Of a stretch of 64,000 nucleotides of DNA, positions 1 through 10,208 are shown one piece after another (position 1 is the first letter of the stretch; each line of letters begins with the position of its first letter). This DNA is from Cryptomeria japonica (lineage: Eukaryota; Streptophyta; Pinopsida; Cupressales; Cupressaceae), in contig NC_081409.1 in assembly GCF_030272615.1 (NCBI RefSeq), forward strand, positions 875,244,594 through 875,308,593, written 5' to 3'. The notes under the pieces were generated by a model that searched no databases, was not told the origin of the DNA, and was given only the letters and a program-made list of their open reading frames with translations. Made by a program: the position numbers and the translations under genes.

Positions 1-2
1 AA

Positions 3-3000
3 TCCTCCAGTGACTATGAGCTCACCGAGACATTCAGAGAGCCAGATGAACCCACAGAAGAAGAAGAATTTTATAAAAAATTCAGAGTTGGTCAAGAAAC
101 AACCCATAAGGATTCCGCACAGTCTTCGTCTCAAGGTCTTAGGTCGAAATCACATAGGATGAGGACACTTGTCCTAGAAGGTGCTACTAGTGATGACAAT
201 TTGGATTCGCTTGCGATCGAAACTGATGAGGAGAGTGCCATCGATGACCTCGACGATTGCCTCGATATACCCGAATATAACCACATCTTCACTCTTAGCC
301 CTGCAAACTCCGAAAACATTAAAGGCCTTCCCCTTGTTCACCACCAACTGATTGACTGGGATTATGAAGGACCAACACAATTTGACACATTTCAAAATGA
401 TGAAGCTATTATTGACTATCTTGGCATACAAGATGATCTTCCCCCTGGGGACCACAAAGCAGGATACACCATAGAACTCAACAACATGGCATATTTCGGT
501 GAGGGTGTTGGACCTTCCAGTCGCAAAAATGTGAAAATAAGAGCAAATCAAGGGTCTTATGGTGAAAACCACACTGTGGCACTATCTGATTCCAAAAAAG
601 TAAAAAGAAAGGACGTATCTGAGGACGAAAACCTCTCTGAGGCACTCGAAGATGGAAGGCTCGACATTCTCCCAGCATCATATGAGGAAAAGTCATCCAT
701 GTTGGTAGAGGATACTATCAAAACAAACATTGGCACAGAAGAGGTTCCACACAATATATTCCTGGCTCAATCATTGACAGAGTCCGAAAGGTCAAAATTC
801 ATAAGTTTCTTCAAAGAACGACAAATCAACTTTGCATGGTCATACGCTGATATGCCTGGACTGGATCCGGATTTGGTAATGCATCATTTGACAGTCAAAC
901 CGGGGGCAAAGTCAGTGAAACGAAAATTAAGGAAAATGCATCCACAAGTGGCATTACTAGTCAAAGCAGAGCTGGAGAAGTTATTGGATGTCGGATTCAT
1001 ACGCCCAATTGATTATCCCGAATGGATCTCCAATTTAGTACCTGTCAGTAAACCAGATCGCAGCATCAGAATATGTACAAATTTCAAAGACATCAACAAA
1101 GCTTGTCTGAAAGATGACTTCCCATTACCAAATATCAACTTGATCGTTGATCTCACAGCAGGTCACGAAATGTTATCTTTAATGGATGGATTTTTTGGTT
1201 ATAATCAAATCAGGATTGCACCCGAGGATCAACACAAAACATCATTCACTTGTCCATGGGGAACTTTCTGTTGGAATGTCATGCCCTTTGGGCTGAAGAA
1301 TGCAGGTGCTACATATCAAAGAGCAATTACCACTATCTTTCATGATCTCATGCACATAACCGTGGAAGATTATGTTGATGATCTCTTGGGTAAATCAATA
1401 GACAGAGATACACATTTGGACATACTTTCAGTCGTCTTTGATTGGTTGGAAAAATACAAGGTAAGATTAAACCCCAAGAAATGTGTCTTTGGAGTAACCT
1501 CCGAGAAGCTCCTAGGATTCATTGTGTCCAAAAGAGGAATCGAAGCCGATCCAGCAAAAGTTAAGGCTATCTTGGACATGCCGCCACCTAGAAATATCAG
1601 TCAACTTCGATCCTTACAAGGGAGACTCCAGTCTATACGAAGATTCATAACACAACTTACAAATAAGTGTAATCCTTTCCAGCACCTGCTACATAAAAAT
1701 ATCAAGTTCAAATGGGATGATAACTGTCAACAAGCTTTTCAGACGCTCAAAGATTATCTTTTGAATCTGCCAGTTTTGATGCCACCAATTCCAGATCAGC
1801 CTTTGTTACTATACATATCAGTTACTCCAACAGCACTGGGGGCACTCCTAGCACAACAAATTGCTGACGGCAAGGAAAAAGCAGTATACTATATCAGTCG
1901 TACATTGGTGGGATATGAGCTAAACTACACTCCAATCGAGTGTGCATGTCTCGCTATGGTCTTTGCTTCACAGAAATTACGCCATTATATGCTTACTCAT
2001 AAGATTAAGTTGATTGCAAGAATTGATCCATTAAAATACCTTCTCAACAAAGCTACACTTACTGGGCGACTGACCAAGTGGGTAATGATCCTTAGTGAAT
2101 TCGACATCGAGTATGTGGACAGAAAAGCAATAAAAGGACAAGCAATTGCGGATCAATTAACAGATGCTCCCATGATAGATGATGTTCCTCTAAATTCCGA
2201 ATTTCCAGATGAATCCATTTTAACAATATCACAGGCAAGGCCATGGCAACTGTACTTTGACGGCTCATACACACAGCATGGGGCAGGCGCTGGTATTCTC
2301 TTTATAACTCCTCAAGGCAATTCTATACCAAAATCATACCGCTTATCATTTCCTTGCACTAACAATATAGCGGAATATGAGGCATTAACAATTGGATTAC
2401 GAATTGCAGTTCAGTGGAAGATCCAAGAACTTCATGTTTTTGGGGATTCTCAACTTGTCATCCGTCAAGCAACTGATGATTACCAAACAAAAGATGAAAA
2501 ATTAATGCCTTACAAGCAACTGGTAGATGATTTGAAACAACACTTCACAAAGATAGATTTTGAGTAGATACCAAGAGAGCAGAATCGTGCTGTAGATGCC
2601 ATGGCTACAATTGCTTCACTAATTGACCTACCTCAAAATGAGACCTGCTATGAGTTTCTAGTAGACAACCTGTTGGTTCCTTCATATGAGATCACTCCTA
2701 CTGAAATGATATGCGTTGTTGGTCCCGAATCCCAGTTATATGGTTCCATCTTCACATATCTTCGCGACAATATCCTACCTCCTGATCTATCAAATAACCA
2801 ACGTCGCACTTTCATTCGCCAATCCTCTCGATATGTCATTCTAGCTAATATCTTATATCGACGAGGTCTAGATGGCACTCTTCTTAGATGTTTAGAAAGC
2901 GACGAAGCTCAGATTGCGTTACGTGAAGTGCATGAAGGGATATGTGGTCCGCATGCTAGTGGTCCTACCTTGGCCAAGAAACTCATCAGGACTGGATATT

Positions 3001-3992
3001 ACTGGCCCAATATGGAAAAAGACTCATATTAGTTTGTCAAGAAATGTAAGCAATGTCAAATTCATGGAGACCTCATACATGCACCAGCACAAGAACCACA
3101 ACCACTTGCGTCTTCTTGGCCCTTTTGTCAGTGGGGACTCGATCTCATAGGCAAGATTCACCCTCCTTCTTCCAATGGTCATAAATTCATTATCATAGCC
3201 ACAGAGTATTTCACAAAGTGGATTGAAGCTGTGCCTCTCACACAAGTCACTGGGAAACAAATTGCTACCTCCATCCTTAACTATATCATTTGCCGATATG
3301 GTATTCCTAATTCCATTATTACTGATAACGGGCGTCCCTTCAAAAATCAGGATGTTCGTGAACTTTGTGACCGCTTCCATATTTCCCATCGTTTCTCCAC
3401 ACCATATTACCCCCAGGGTAATGGCCAAGCTGAGGCGTCTAATAAAACAATTCTTAAAATCCTCAAAAAGACAGTCGACGATGCTGGCCGTAACTGGCAT
3501 ATCCAACTCAATCCTGCACTTTGGGCCTACCGCACAAGTGTCCGCACACCTACAGGAGCTACACCCTACTCACTTGTCTACGGCGCTGAAGCCATCTTGC
3601 CTATTGAGGTTGAGTTACCTTCTTTACGGGTCTCTTTGCAAAACATTATCACTGATGAAGATTACAGGGTCTCTCGCTTACAAGAACTAGAACTGCTGGA
3701 TGAACGGAGACAAACTGCTTTTAATCATCTCAAGGCTTACCAACAACGAATGAGTCGCAGCTACAATCACAAAGTCAAGCCTCGCACATTTGAAGTAGGT
3801 GACTTGGTTCTTAGAGAAAATCCCAAGAATCAGCAAGACAGAGAGAAGAAGGGCAAGTTCGAACCAAACTGGCTTGGTCCTTACATCGTTACAGCAGCTT
3901 ATGGATCCGGTGCATATCAGCTCTCAACTACAGAAGGAGAACCTTTGGAGGATCCTATTAACAGCATGCACCTTCATAGGTTCTACACATAG
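3..3992 (+). pseudogene. pol: Ty3/gypsy polyprotein (RT-RNaseH-aRNaseH-integrase), two in-frame stops
   Basis: One reading frame is open from base 3 to the stop after FYT at 3992, broken only by TAG at 2565-2567 and TAG at 3030-3032. An internal ATG lies at 159, but the frame is open upstream, so it is not the true start. Reverse transcriptase runs from about 980 to 1500, with the catalytic YVDD at 1371-1382. The RT-linked RNase H (about 1795-2010) reads LYISVTPTALGALL, so its usual first Asp is missing. A second RNase H (about 2245-2600) keeps YFDGS, NIAEYEAL, FGDSQ and, after the first stop, RAVDAMA. Integrase follows: an H-H-C-C zinc motif (about 2930-3060, the second stop inside it), core residues in LDLIGK, ITDNG and NGQAEAS, and a C-terminal GDLVL...KFEPNWLGPY module. 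With two stops the copy should not make full-length product. Confidence 0.92.
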
Positions 3993-5713
3993 CTCTTTGG
4001 AATATCCTAATTCAAAAATACAAAAAATTTAAAAATTTTCAAAAATACAAAAAAATTATAAAAACAAAAAAAATCGTTACTTGGTGAAAACCTAGCAAAC
4101 AGGCGCCTTGTGACACAAAAAAATTAAAAAATCAAAAAAAGTAAAGAGAAATAATTTTGTCCAACGGTGAAAACCACTTCGGTGGCACCCTGGGCAAGTA
4201 CCATGGTGAAAACTGGGTCACCAGCGCCATGCATAGAGACATTGCTCCTCCCTCCTTCAGGATTCACTTTCATCCTTTCGCTTTGCACACACTCACAACC
4301 TATCCATTCATAATAAACTTACCCATTCCCATCATGACTTGTTATTGATCTACCCAAGATTGGTTAGCTGTTCATAATAAACCCCCCTTTTCACTCCATT
4401 TCCATCCATAATAAGTCAGATCCTATCTGTAGCTAAGGCAAATCCTATGTCTAGTGATGGGTGTGGAACTGAGAACATCACATATTTGGAGGAGTACAGT
4501 TTCTTCCAGCTTCCTTCAATCTATCTGCGCGCAGTCCACAATAAAGCAACATATGCATCACCAGTCCGCAATAAAGTTTCATCTTCTTCGCAATAAAGTA
4601 TCAGTTTCATGGATTCAGTCAGTTTCAGATGAGACAACAGCAACAATGGGCTTCAACAAATCAAATCTTTCAACAGACTCAGACAACATATGGTTCAGTG
4701 CTATCTATCCTTTTTGTGAAAGTAAACATTGTGACCACAATCAAAATTGGACTTATACAAGTGACAAGAGACACTAAACTTGAGAACTACAGTGGATGTT
4801 GGTGTCGAGTCTTAGTTTTCTTTTGATTTCATCTTTTTGGTGACATGTCTTTTAGCTTTTCCAAGATGTTTCTGACTAGAGATTCTATCTCCAGGATGTC
4901 TTTGACTAGAAAGGCAAGGATGGGGTATCGTCACCTATTTTGTTTGCTGTCTGTGGATTGTCTTTTAGTAATGCTATGACTTGTCCAAGGATATGAAGAC
5001 ACTATGAGTCTAGTATGAACTGGGGCATTCCTTGTTTGTGACTGTCTTATCTCCATGCAAACAAGTACAATGACTTTCTGGATCGAACATATGCCTCGAT
5101 TGTCATAACCTATTTTGCCATAATAAAGCTCAATGATGATAACGCACAAGAAGCTCTTTCACTTTCATATCTTCTGTCTTTCATCCCCCTTTCTTGATTG
5201 GCTTCCATCGTCCTTCTTGAGTCCACGTAGCCTGCTATCACATGACTGAGTATAATGACACACCAAAAACATTTGCATTTCATGTAGTTTGCACCTGCAT
5301 TACCACATATAAGCATTTCATATATACATATAGATATCACAACTGCATCAAATCCTGCACACAACACTTGTTAGCACAATTTACATTTGCATTATCATAT
5401 TCATCTGCATTACATACATTCAAATTTGCATCATGCATCACATATACAACATAAAAGAACAAAAAAATATCACATAACACATACATCATAAGAACATCTC
5501 ATCACATAGGTACACATGCATATAGCTGCCGCAAAAATTAATCATCTCATATATATATATAAAGTGTCATGATACAATGATGTCAAAAAATCATATGGCT
5601 ACAATCACCCGCAGGTGTCTACAATACAAAAAATGGTACAAATACTGATACAAGGGAGCCCTCTATGGCTATGATGAACTCCCTCCCTCGGAGCCGCCTG
5701 GCCTCGACGGAAT
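3993..5713 (+). other. Post-integrase region of E1 with GGTGAAAAC repeats and AATAAA cluster
   Basis: No ORF here looks coding. Just after the integrase stop the DNA is A-rich. It then shows three degenerate copies of a module, GGTGAAAAC followed 10-15 bases later by a GGCGCC/GGCACC/AGCGCC-like triplet, at about 4083-4108, 4163-4185 and 4204-4228. Five AATAAA hexamers follow at 4312, 4376, 4540, 4570 and 4592. That would suit the 3' end of the sense transcript, upstream of the convergent antisense gene whose stop is at 5714. Base composition then becomes AT-rich (5240-5560) with a short TA run near 5548. The regulatory reading is inference. Confidence 0.5.
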
Positions 5714-7706
5714 CTAAGCCCTAGAAGGACCCACTCCAAGATCACCCTGCCTGTCCCCCCTATCTGGTGGTGGTGGAGGACCCATGACCCCACCACTCGA
5801 TGGCTGTCTCCTCCGACTCCCTCCCATAGCTGTCGTTGTCCGTGATGGTCTATGGAAGCTCCTCGCCCGCCGATCTGCTGGCACGAAACCATAATACAGG
5901 TCCCTCCAGTAGGCAATCTCCTCTCCAGCTCGTAGGACATATGCGTAGCCTGCTCCTGTGTCCTCCACTGCCTGCCTCCCTGCCCTCAGCGCTGTCTCAG
6001 CCTCCGTGTAGCGCTGAATCGCTTGATCCCTCTCCTGCTCAGTATCCCTGAGCCTGGTCCTGAGTCGGTCCCTCTCCCTCTCCAGATCCTGGATCTCATC
6101 TGCCTGGCCCTGGCAGATCTCCCTGAGCTCAATCAGCTCATCCTCCTCTGGATCCCCACCCTCTGCCTCTGCCTGTGGCTCTCCCTCTGCGGGTGCCTAC
6201 CCCTGTGCCTGTCCTTGTACCTGTACTGGTGCCTGAACGGGTATCTGTCTCGATACATGCCTAGGTCCCTGTACCTGTCTCCGTCCCTGCTCCTGTGCCT
6301 GTACTGGTACCTGTCCCTATCTCTGTCCCTGTGCTCTAGGACCCTGTGCTGTTGGTACCTGCAGGGGCAATCCACCACGACCCCTCACCACCTGGGCCTG
6401 TCCCTCCTGTCCACCCTCCCTCTGAGGTGCCACCCTCCTCTCCCCAACTACTCCCCTCCGCCTCCGTCGGCCTCGGCCTCCATCACCCCCACCATCGTCA
6501 TCATCATCTCCTCCTCCATCTCCCTCTAGTAGCTCTCCTGGATCTGTCAATCGAGGGAATGGATGCTCAGCCCAATATGCTAAATACTCTGCATCCATCC
6601 CGGCGTCCTCGATCTCTGGCCACATATCCCAGGGTAGGGGCACCATCTCTGCCAGCTATGTCAGCGCCTGATCATATGACAATAAAGGCCCAAACTGCGC
6701 CTGATCCCTAACTGTACAGGCATACATACCCAAGCCTCGTGGCATCCTCTGGATCCTACCATACTGCCTGCATACTCTATCCACCAGCTGTCTCTCTAGT
6801 ATATAGGGCGTCTGCCCAATCAGATACCTGCTCCGGAAGGTGTAAGGCAGCTCCACTACATCATCCTCCCATTCCTCACATCCCAGATATGGCCTCCAAA
6901 TGACTACGTCAATATCATCTATCACTCGTCGCCAATGCTCTAACCTGCCAATCCAAGGCTGCGAAGTGATCATATCATACAGATGAACAAAACTCCGTCC
7001 ATGACCTCTCCCTCTGAAATGTATCGGTCACGTGATAGGCAGATGCTCGTACGCCCAAACCTGCAGTAGTGTCACTCCGCAACCCAGTCCCACTGATCCA
7101 TGGTATACAAACTGGTGAAGCTCATAATATAGGTGGGCCAACACACATGGACCCCACGCATATCTGGTGTGTTGCGTCACCAGTGTCTCTAGTGCTCCTC
7201 CTCAGCCCACTACCAACCCCCGTGTCGCCCTATCCGGACATAGGAACCCACTGATAGCTCCTCCAATCACAGCTGGCAAGGCTAACCCTGTCGCGGTCAT
7301 GGTGTCCCTTGCCACATGTCCTACTCTCATCTCTAGGCCAGGATCTTGAAATACCTGTCTCAAAGCCTCTCTATCTCTGTCGCGATCATATGGAATCAGA
7401 TCTTCATTAATCGGTATATGCAGAATCCTGTAGACATCCTCAAGGGTGACTGTCATCTCCCCCATCGGCAAATGAAATGTGCAAGTCTCTGAATGCCATC
7501 TCTCGGCCAGCGCAGTCAGTAAACCCATGTTTGCCCGAAACTCAGGCACATACAGCACGTGTCTCAATCCCATCTCCTCGATGGCAGCTCTATCCTGAAA
7601 CGACAACTCTGGTCGCAATCTCTGTGTCAACGGGAATCTCTCCCGTGACTCTAACATAGGCAAATACTCCTGTAGTCAAACAAATCAATCATGTCAGTCA
7701 TCGTGG

Positions 7707-7980
7707 CATTCACTATTCATCACAAAATGCTACTCGCTATCTAAATGCATATGGTTACCTCTCCTAGTGACACTCACTGTTCATCACAAAGTGTTGCTAT
7801 CTATCCAAGTAGTGCTCCCTGTTCATCACAAAGTACTACGTGTGTGACGCTCCCTGTTAATCACAAAGTGTTACTCACATCTTGCACTCCCTGTTCATCA
7901 CAAAGTGCTGCTCATATTTCAGTACTCCCTGTTCATCACAAAGTACTCTATCTTGGTACTCACTGTTCATCACAAAGTGC
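7707..7980 (-). repeat. Interspersed 25-bp repeat, eight copies, in the antisense-gene intron
   Basis: A unit reading CTCCCTGTTCATCACAAAGT on the + strand recurs at about 7707, 7771, 7815, 7849, 7885, 7924 and 7957, with small variations (CACT for CCCT, TTAATC for TTCATC) and spacers of variable length. It lies just upstream of the predicted 3' splice site of the antisense PMD gene and is therefore intronic there. No coding sense is evident in either strand. Confidence 0.8.
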
Positions 7981-8103
7981 CTTGATCTATCCTAGTCTTC
8001 CTAGAGGACTTGCTTGAGTGTATCCTCTCAGCAGCTTATCCAATCGACAGCGTATGTTCATCACAGAACTGCCGATTTGACCTAGAAGACAAAACCTTGC
8101 ATT

Positions 8104-8355
8104 TTTCGGACATAAACGCGTTTCTAACTCACAAACGCGCCTATTGACTGCACAAGCGTGCCTAAACAACACAGACGCGCCTGTTTGACATAAACGTGCC
8201 TACATTGTTCACAAACGCGACTTTGCAACATAAACGCCCCTGAAGGACGTAGACGTGCCCGCATTTTGCACAAACGCGGTTCCAGACACAGACGTGCCTG
8301 GCACCGACACAGACGCGCCTGTCGGACACAGACGCGCCTGGCACCGACGCAGACG
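8104..8355. repeat. ACGCG minisatellite, first block
   Basis: About a dozen degenerate units of roughly 20 bp, of the form ACACAGACGCGCCTG (on the - strand CAGGCGCGTCTGTGT), fill this block. The local CpG density is far above the surrounding AT-rich DNA. It lies within the predicted intron of the antisense PMD gene. The same unit recurs at 9838-10100 in the leader of the inverted element. Confidence 0.85.
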
Positions 8356-8871
8356 CGGTTTCCCGATTTTTGCATTTTTTGCACCCTACTTCTAAGCGCA
8401 TTTATTGCTCTATTCAACATGCATTTATGACAAAAACAAATGTGTCAAATTACGAGGAGGTTTGGTGGTACTTACTGGCTCTCCTGCCTCTACTGGTCTC
8501 TGAAATCGACGAACGCGATCGAATCTGTGTACGAAAGTCATCGCTGCTGACTGCTGCTGCTCTTTTTCTCGCTCTGCACTGTGATCTCATGAGGGTGTAG
8601 ATGACAATGAGGATGTCTTTTGCCCGTGGTCTATCTTATAGCCTACCCTAGCCCTCGCATTCATTTCCTGCGTCAGTCTTCGCTATCCCGTGACTCTGTC
8701 ACTTTATCCGGTCAATCCATTCTAGCCTGTCTTTCTTATCGAGAGATTGTTTGCAATCTTTTCAGACATTTTCATCCAATCTCTCGAGGGGGCATATCAT
8801 TCCCATTCTGGGGCAACTCTGTATCAGTTCATCTTATCTTCTTTGAAACAACGCGACAAGCCGCATTGTCT

Positions 8872-8886
8872 CAAAGAGGGGCGAAA
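8872..8886 (+). promoter_or_regulatory. Polypurine tract of E1
   Basis: CAAAGAGGGGCGAAA directly precedes the LTR start TGTAGACACC. This is the expected position of the plus-strand primer of a Ty3-type element, and it marks the LTR at 8887 as a 3' LTR rather than a solo LTR. Confidence 0.75.
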
Positions 8887-9614
8887 TGTAGACACCTAAA
8901 ATTGTCCAGTCTAATTAAATAAATATTTTATTTATTTAATTATCTAAGCCTAATTCTTCTATTAATTAAATAAATCTTTATTTATTTAATTAATTCATTT
9001 ATCCTCTTCTAGCCTTATTTCTCATTTAAATAAATACATTTATCTATTTAAATTATCCTTTTCTTAAATTAAATAAATATTTTATTTATTTAATTAATTC
9101 ATTAGCTTTTTCTACACATGACACATGTCATTCATCTCTTAATTCCTACACTACCTACCCCTTTCATTATTTTGGTATTTCTTTTACCTACCCTCTAATC
9201 CTAGCCGACCTCCTTTTTACACCTCTCAATCTTATCCCTCCATTTCATATTGTGTCTTCTATTTAAGGAGATGCTTTCTTCATTATCAAACCCTAACTAA
9301 TGACCCTAATGATCATTTTGACTACACTACGATCCTACTTGCAACCACATTCTGTTTTTTGTTGAGCTCTTGTGCATATAAAAATCTGAGAGCAAATATA
9401 TCAAGCAAGATCAATGGAGATAGGAAGAATGGAGATCAAAACCCTATTGGACATGTGATGGTATAATCTTTGTGATTTCATGTGATTTGCATTGTCTTAG
9501 GTAATCTTCATATGTTATGGTGGATCTTTGTTGATTGTTAGGCTAGGGTTTTGTAGTTGAATTCATTTAGCCTTTCAATATTGTTATTATTGTTATCCAT
9601 TTTCACTATATACA
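8887..9614 (+). repeat. 3' LTR of E1 (about 728 bp)
   Basis: The LTR begins TGTAGACACCTAAAATTG and ends TTCACTATATACA. Its boundaries are set by comparison with the inverted copy at 10209-10985, which diverges exactly outside the TG...CA ends. The U3 part is built of AT-rich short palindromes (ATTAAATAAATA/TATTTATTTAAT). A CTATTTAAGG near 9258 is a weak TATA-box candidate. Confidence 0.85.
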
Positions 9615-9837
9615 GTTTCAAATAATCACCCCTTCCTGCAAGCACACAAGTTAGGTAAATTTTAGATCCAAAAGACTTTGTGAAAATAGGGGCCTTCAAC
9701 CAAACGATTTTGCTTTCAAGACAAGCTGCACCAATTTCGTTAGCTAGATCTGAAAATGTTAGCTCAAAATAAACTAGATCCAAAACCTTAAATGCAAAAC
9801 CCAAAACTAAATCAATAACTCAAAATTTGAAACTGGT

Positions 9838-10100
9838 GCACACAGACGCGATTACCTTAGACACAGATGCGACTTTATGATGCAAACACGGTTCTATGAG
9901 ACACAGACGCGGCTACAGAACCTAGACGCGACTTCTGGACACAGATGCATCTAAAAACACCGCAAACGCGACTTATGAACACAAACGCGGTTTTCAAAAT
10001 CTGCAAAATAAAATGCTATTGAAAACACAGATGCGGCTTCAGATGTTGCAGACGCGTCAGAAAATCAAAAATGCGATCCGAAAGTGCGCAGACGCGAAAA
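9838..10100. repeat. ACGCG minisatellite, second block
   Basis: Units such as ACACAGACGCGAC, ACAAACGCGGTT and ACACAGATGCGGC recur at about 20-bp intervals. They have the same strand polarity as the block at 8104-8355. CpG-to-TpG/CpA variants (ATGCG, ACACGG) suggest decay by cytosine deamination. Confidence 0.8.
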
Positions 10101-10189
10101 TATCAAAATGCTGTAGAAAATGTCAGATCTGCAGCTTCAAAAACACAAAATTTGCAACAAGGATGTTAAATGCAAAAAGGGACAAGAGT

Positions 10190-10208
10190 CTCACCGGGCG
10201 TGCCAAAA
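10190..10208 (-). promoter_or_regulatory. Primer-binding site of the inverted element
   Basis: On the - strand TTTTGGCACGCCCGGTGAG follows the LTR terminal ...ATATACA immediately. Position and the TGG start match a tRNA 3'-CCA complement. I cannot name the tRNA from memory with confidence. Confidence 0.6.

Larger units (their letters stand above)
5714..8541 (-). pseudogene. Antisense plant mobile domain (PMD) gene inside E1, two exons
   Basis: Exon 1 (8541-8476) starts at ATG and encodes 22 residues rich in Arg (MTFVHRFDRVRRFQRP...). It ends at a consensus donor, GAGCCA|GTAAGT. The intron 8475-7670 ends TTGACTACAG. Exon 2 (7669-5714) continues in phase 0. It encodes a PMD (MAIN/MAIL, PF10536-type) with FRANMGLLTALAERW, THE-like CTFHLPMGEMTVTLEDV, VTLLQVWAYEHLP, VIWRPY and ERQLVDRVCRQYG. 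Then come a Gly/Asp-rich linker, a coiled coil (about 6120-5970, ELIELREICQGQADEIQDL) and a Pro-rich tail ending GVGPSRA. Five in-frame stops interrupt exon 2: TGA 7202-7204, TGA 7028-7030, TAG 6656-6658, TAG 6317-6319, TAG 6197-6199. The gene is convergent with pol. PMD proteins of plants act in silencing and genome stability; here the function is unknown. Splicing is inferred from signals and frame. Confidence 0.78.
1..9614 (+). mobile_element. Ty3/gypsy LTR retrotransposon E1, Tat-type, cut by the left window edge
   Basis: The order on the + strand is polyprotein (RT, RNase H, second RNase H, integrase), about 4.9 kb of 3' region, a polypurine tract ending at 8886 and an LTR starting TGTAGACACC at 8887 and ending ATATACA at 9614. 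The 5' LTR, gag and protease lie outside the window. The second RNase H and the very long 3' region are known traits of the Tat lineage (Ogre/Retand-like), hence the assignment. An antisense gene occupies 5714-8541. The base after the LTR begins GTTTC, which should be the target-site duplication, but its partner is off-window. That pol and the 8887 LTR belong to one element is inferred from collinearity and the absence of any boundary between them. Confidence 0.8.
9615..10208 (-). mobile_element. 5' leader of a second, inverted element of the E1 family
   Basis: Read on the - strand from 10208, the sequence starts TTTTGGCACGCCCGGTGAG, which directly follows the LTR end and is the probable tRNA primer-binding site. 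It continues through the ACGCG minisatellite and stops at 9615, where it abuts the end of the E1 3' LTR. No gag is reached. The simplest reading is that E1 inserted into the leader of this older element. An alternative is a product of retrotransposon self-integration. Confidence 0.65.

Noticed and set aside
6023-6711. Plus-strand Leu/Pro-rich ORFs over the antisense PMD gene
   Set aside because: Shadow frames of the GC-rich linker and coiled-coil region; no domain.
7707-7980. Possible CRISPR-like array (repeat plus variable spacer)
   Set aside because: Eukaryotic retrotransposon context, spacers of uneven length, no cas genes; reported as a spaced repeat instead.
7987-8420. Minus-strand ORFs rich in Cys-Val-Arg (61-98 codons)
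   Set aside because: They are translations of the ACGCG minisatellite; the periodic protein follows the DNA repeat and falls in the predicted intron.
8887-9614. Solo LTR interpretation
   Set aside because: A polypurine tract precedes it and the two flanks do not form a direct duplication, so a 3' LTR of E1 fits better.
9538-9804. 88-codon minus-strand ORF across the LTR end and 90-codon ORF at 10013-10285
   Set aside because: They cross the LTR/leader boundary and translate repeat DNA; no family similarity.
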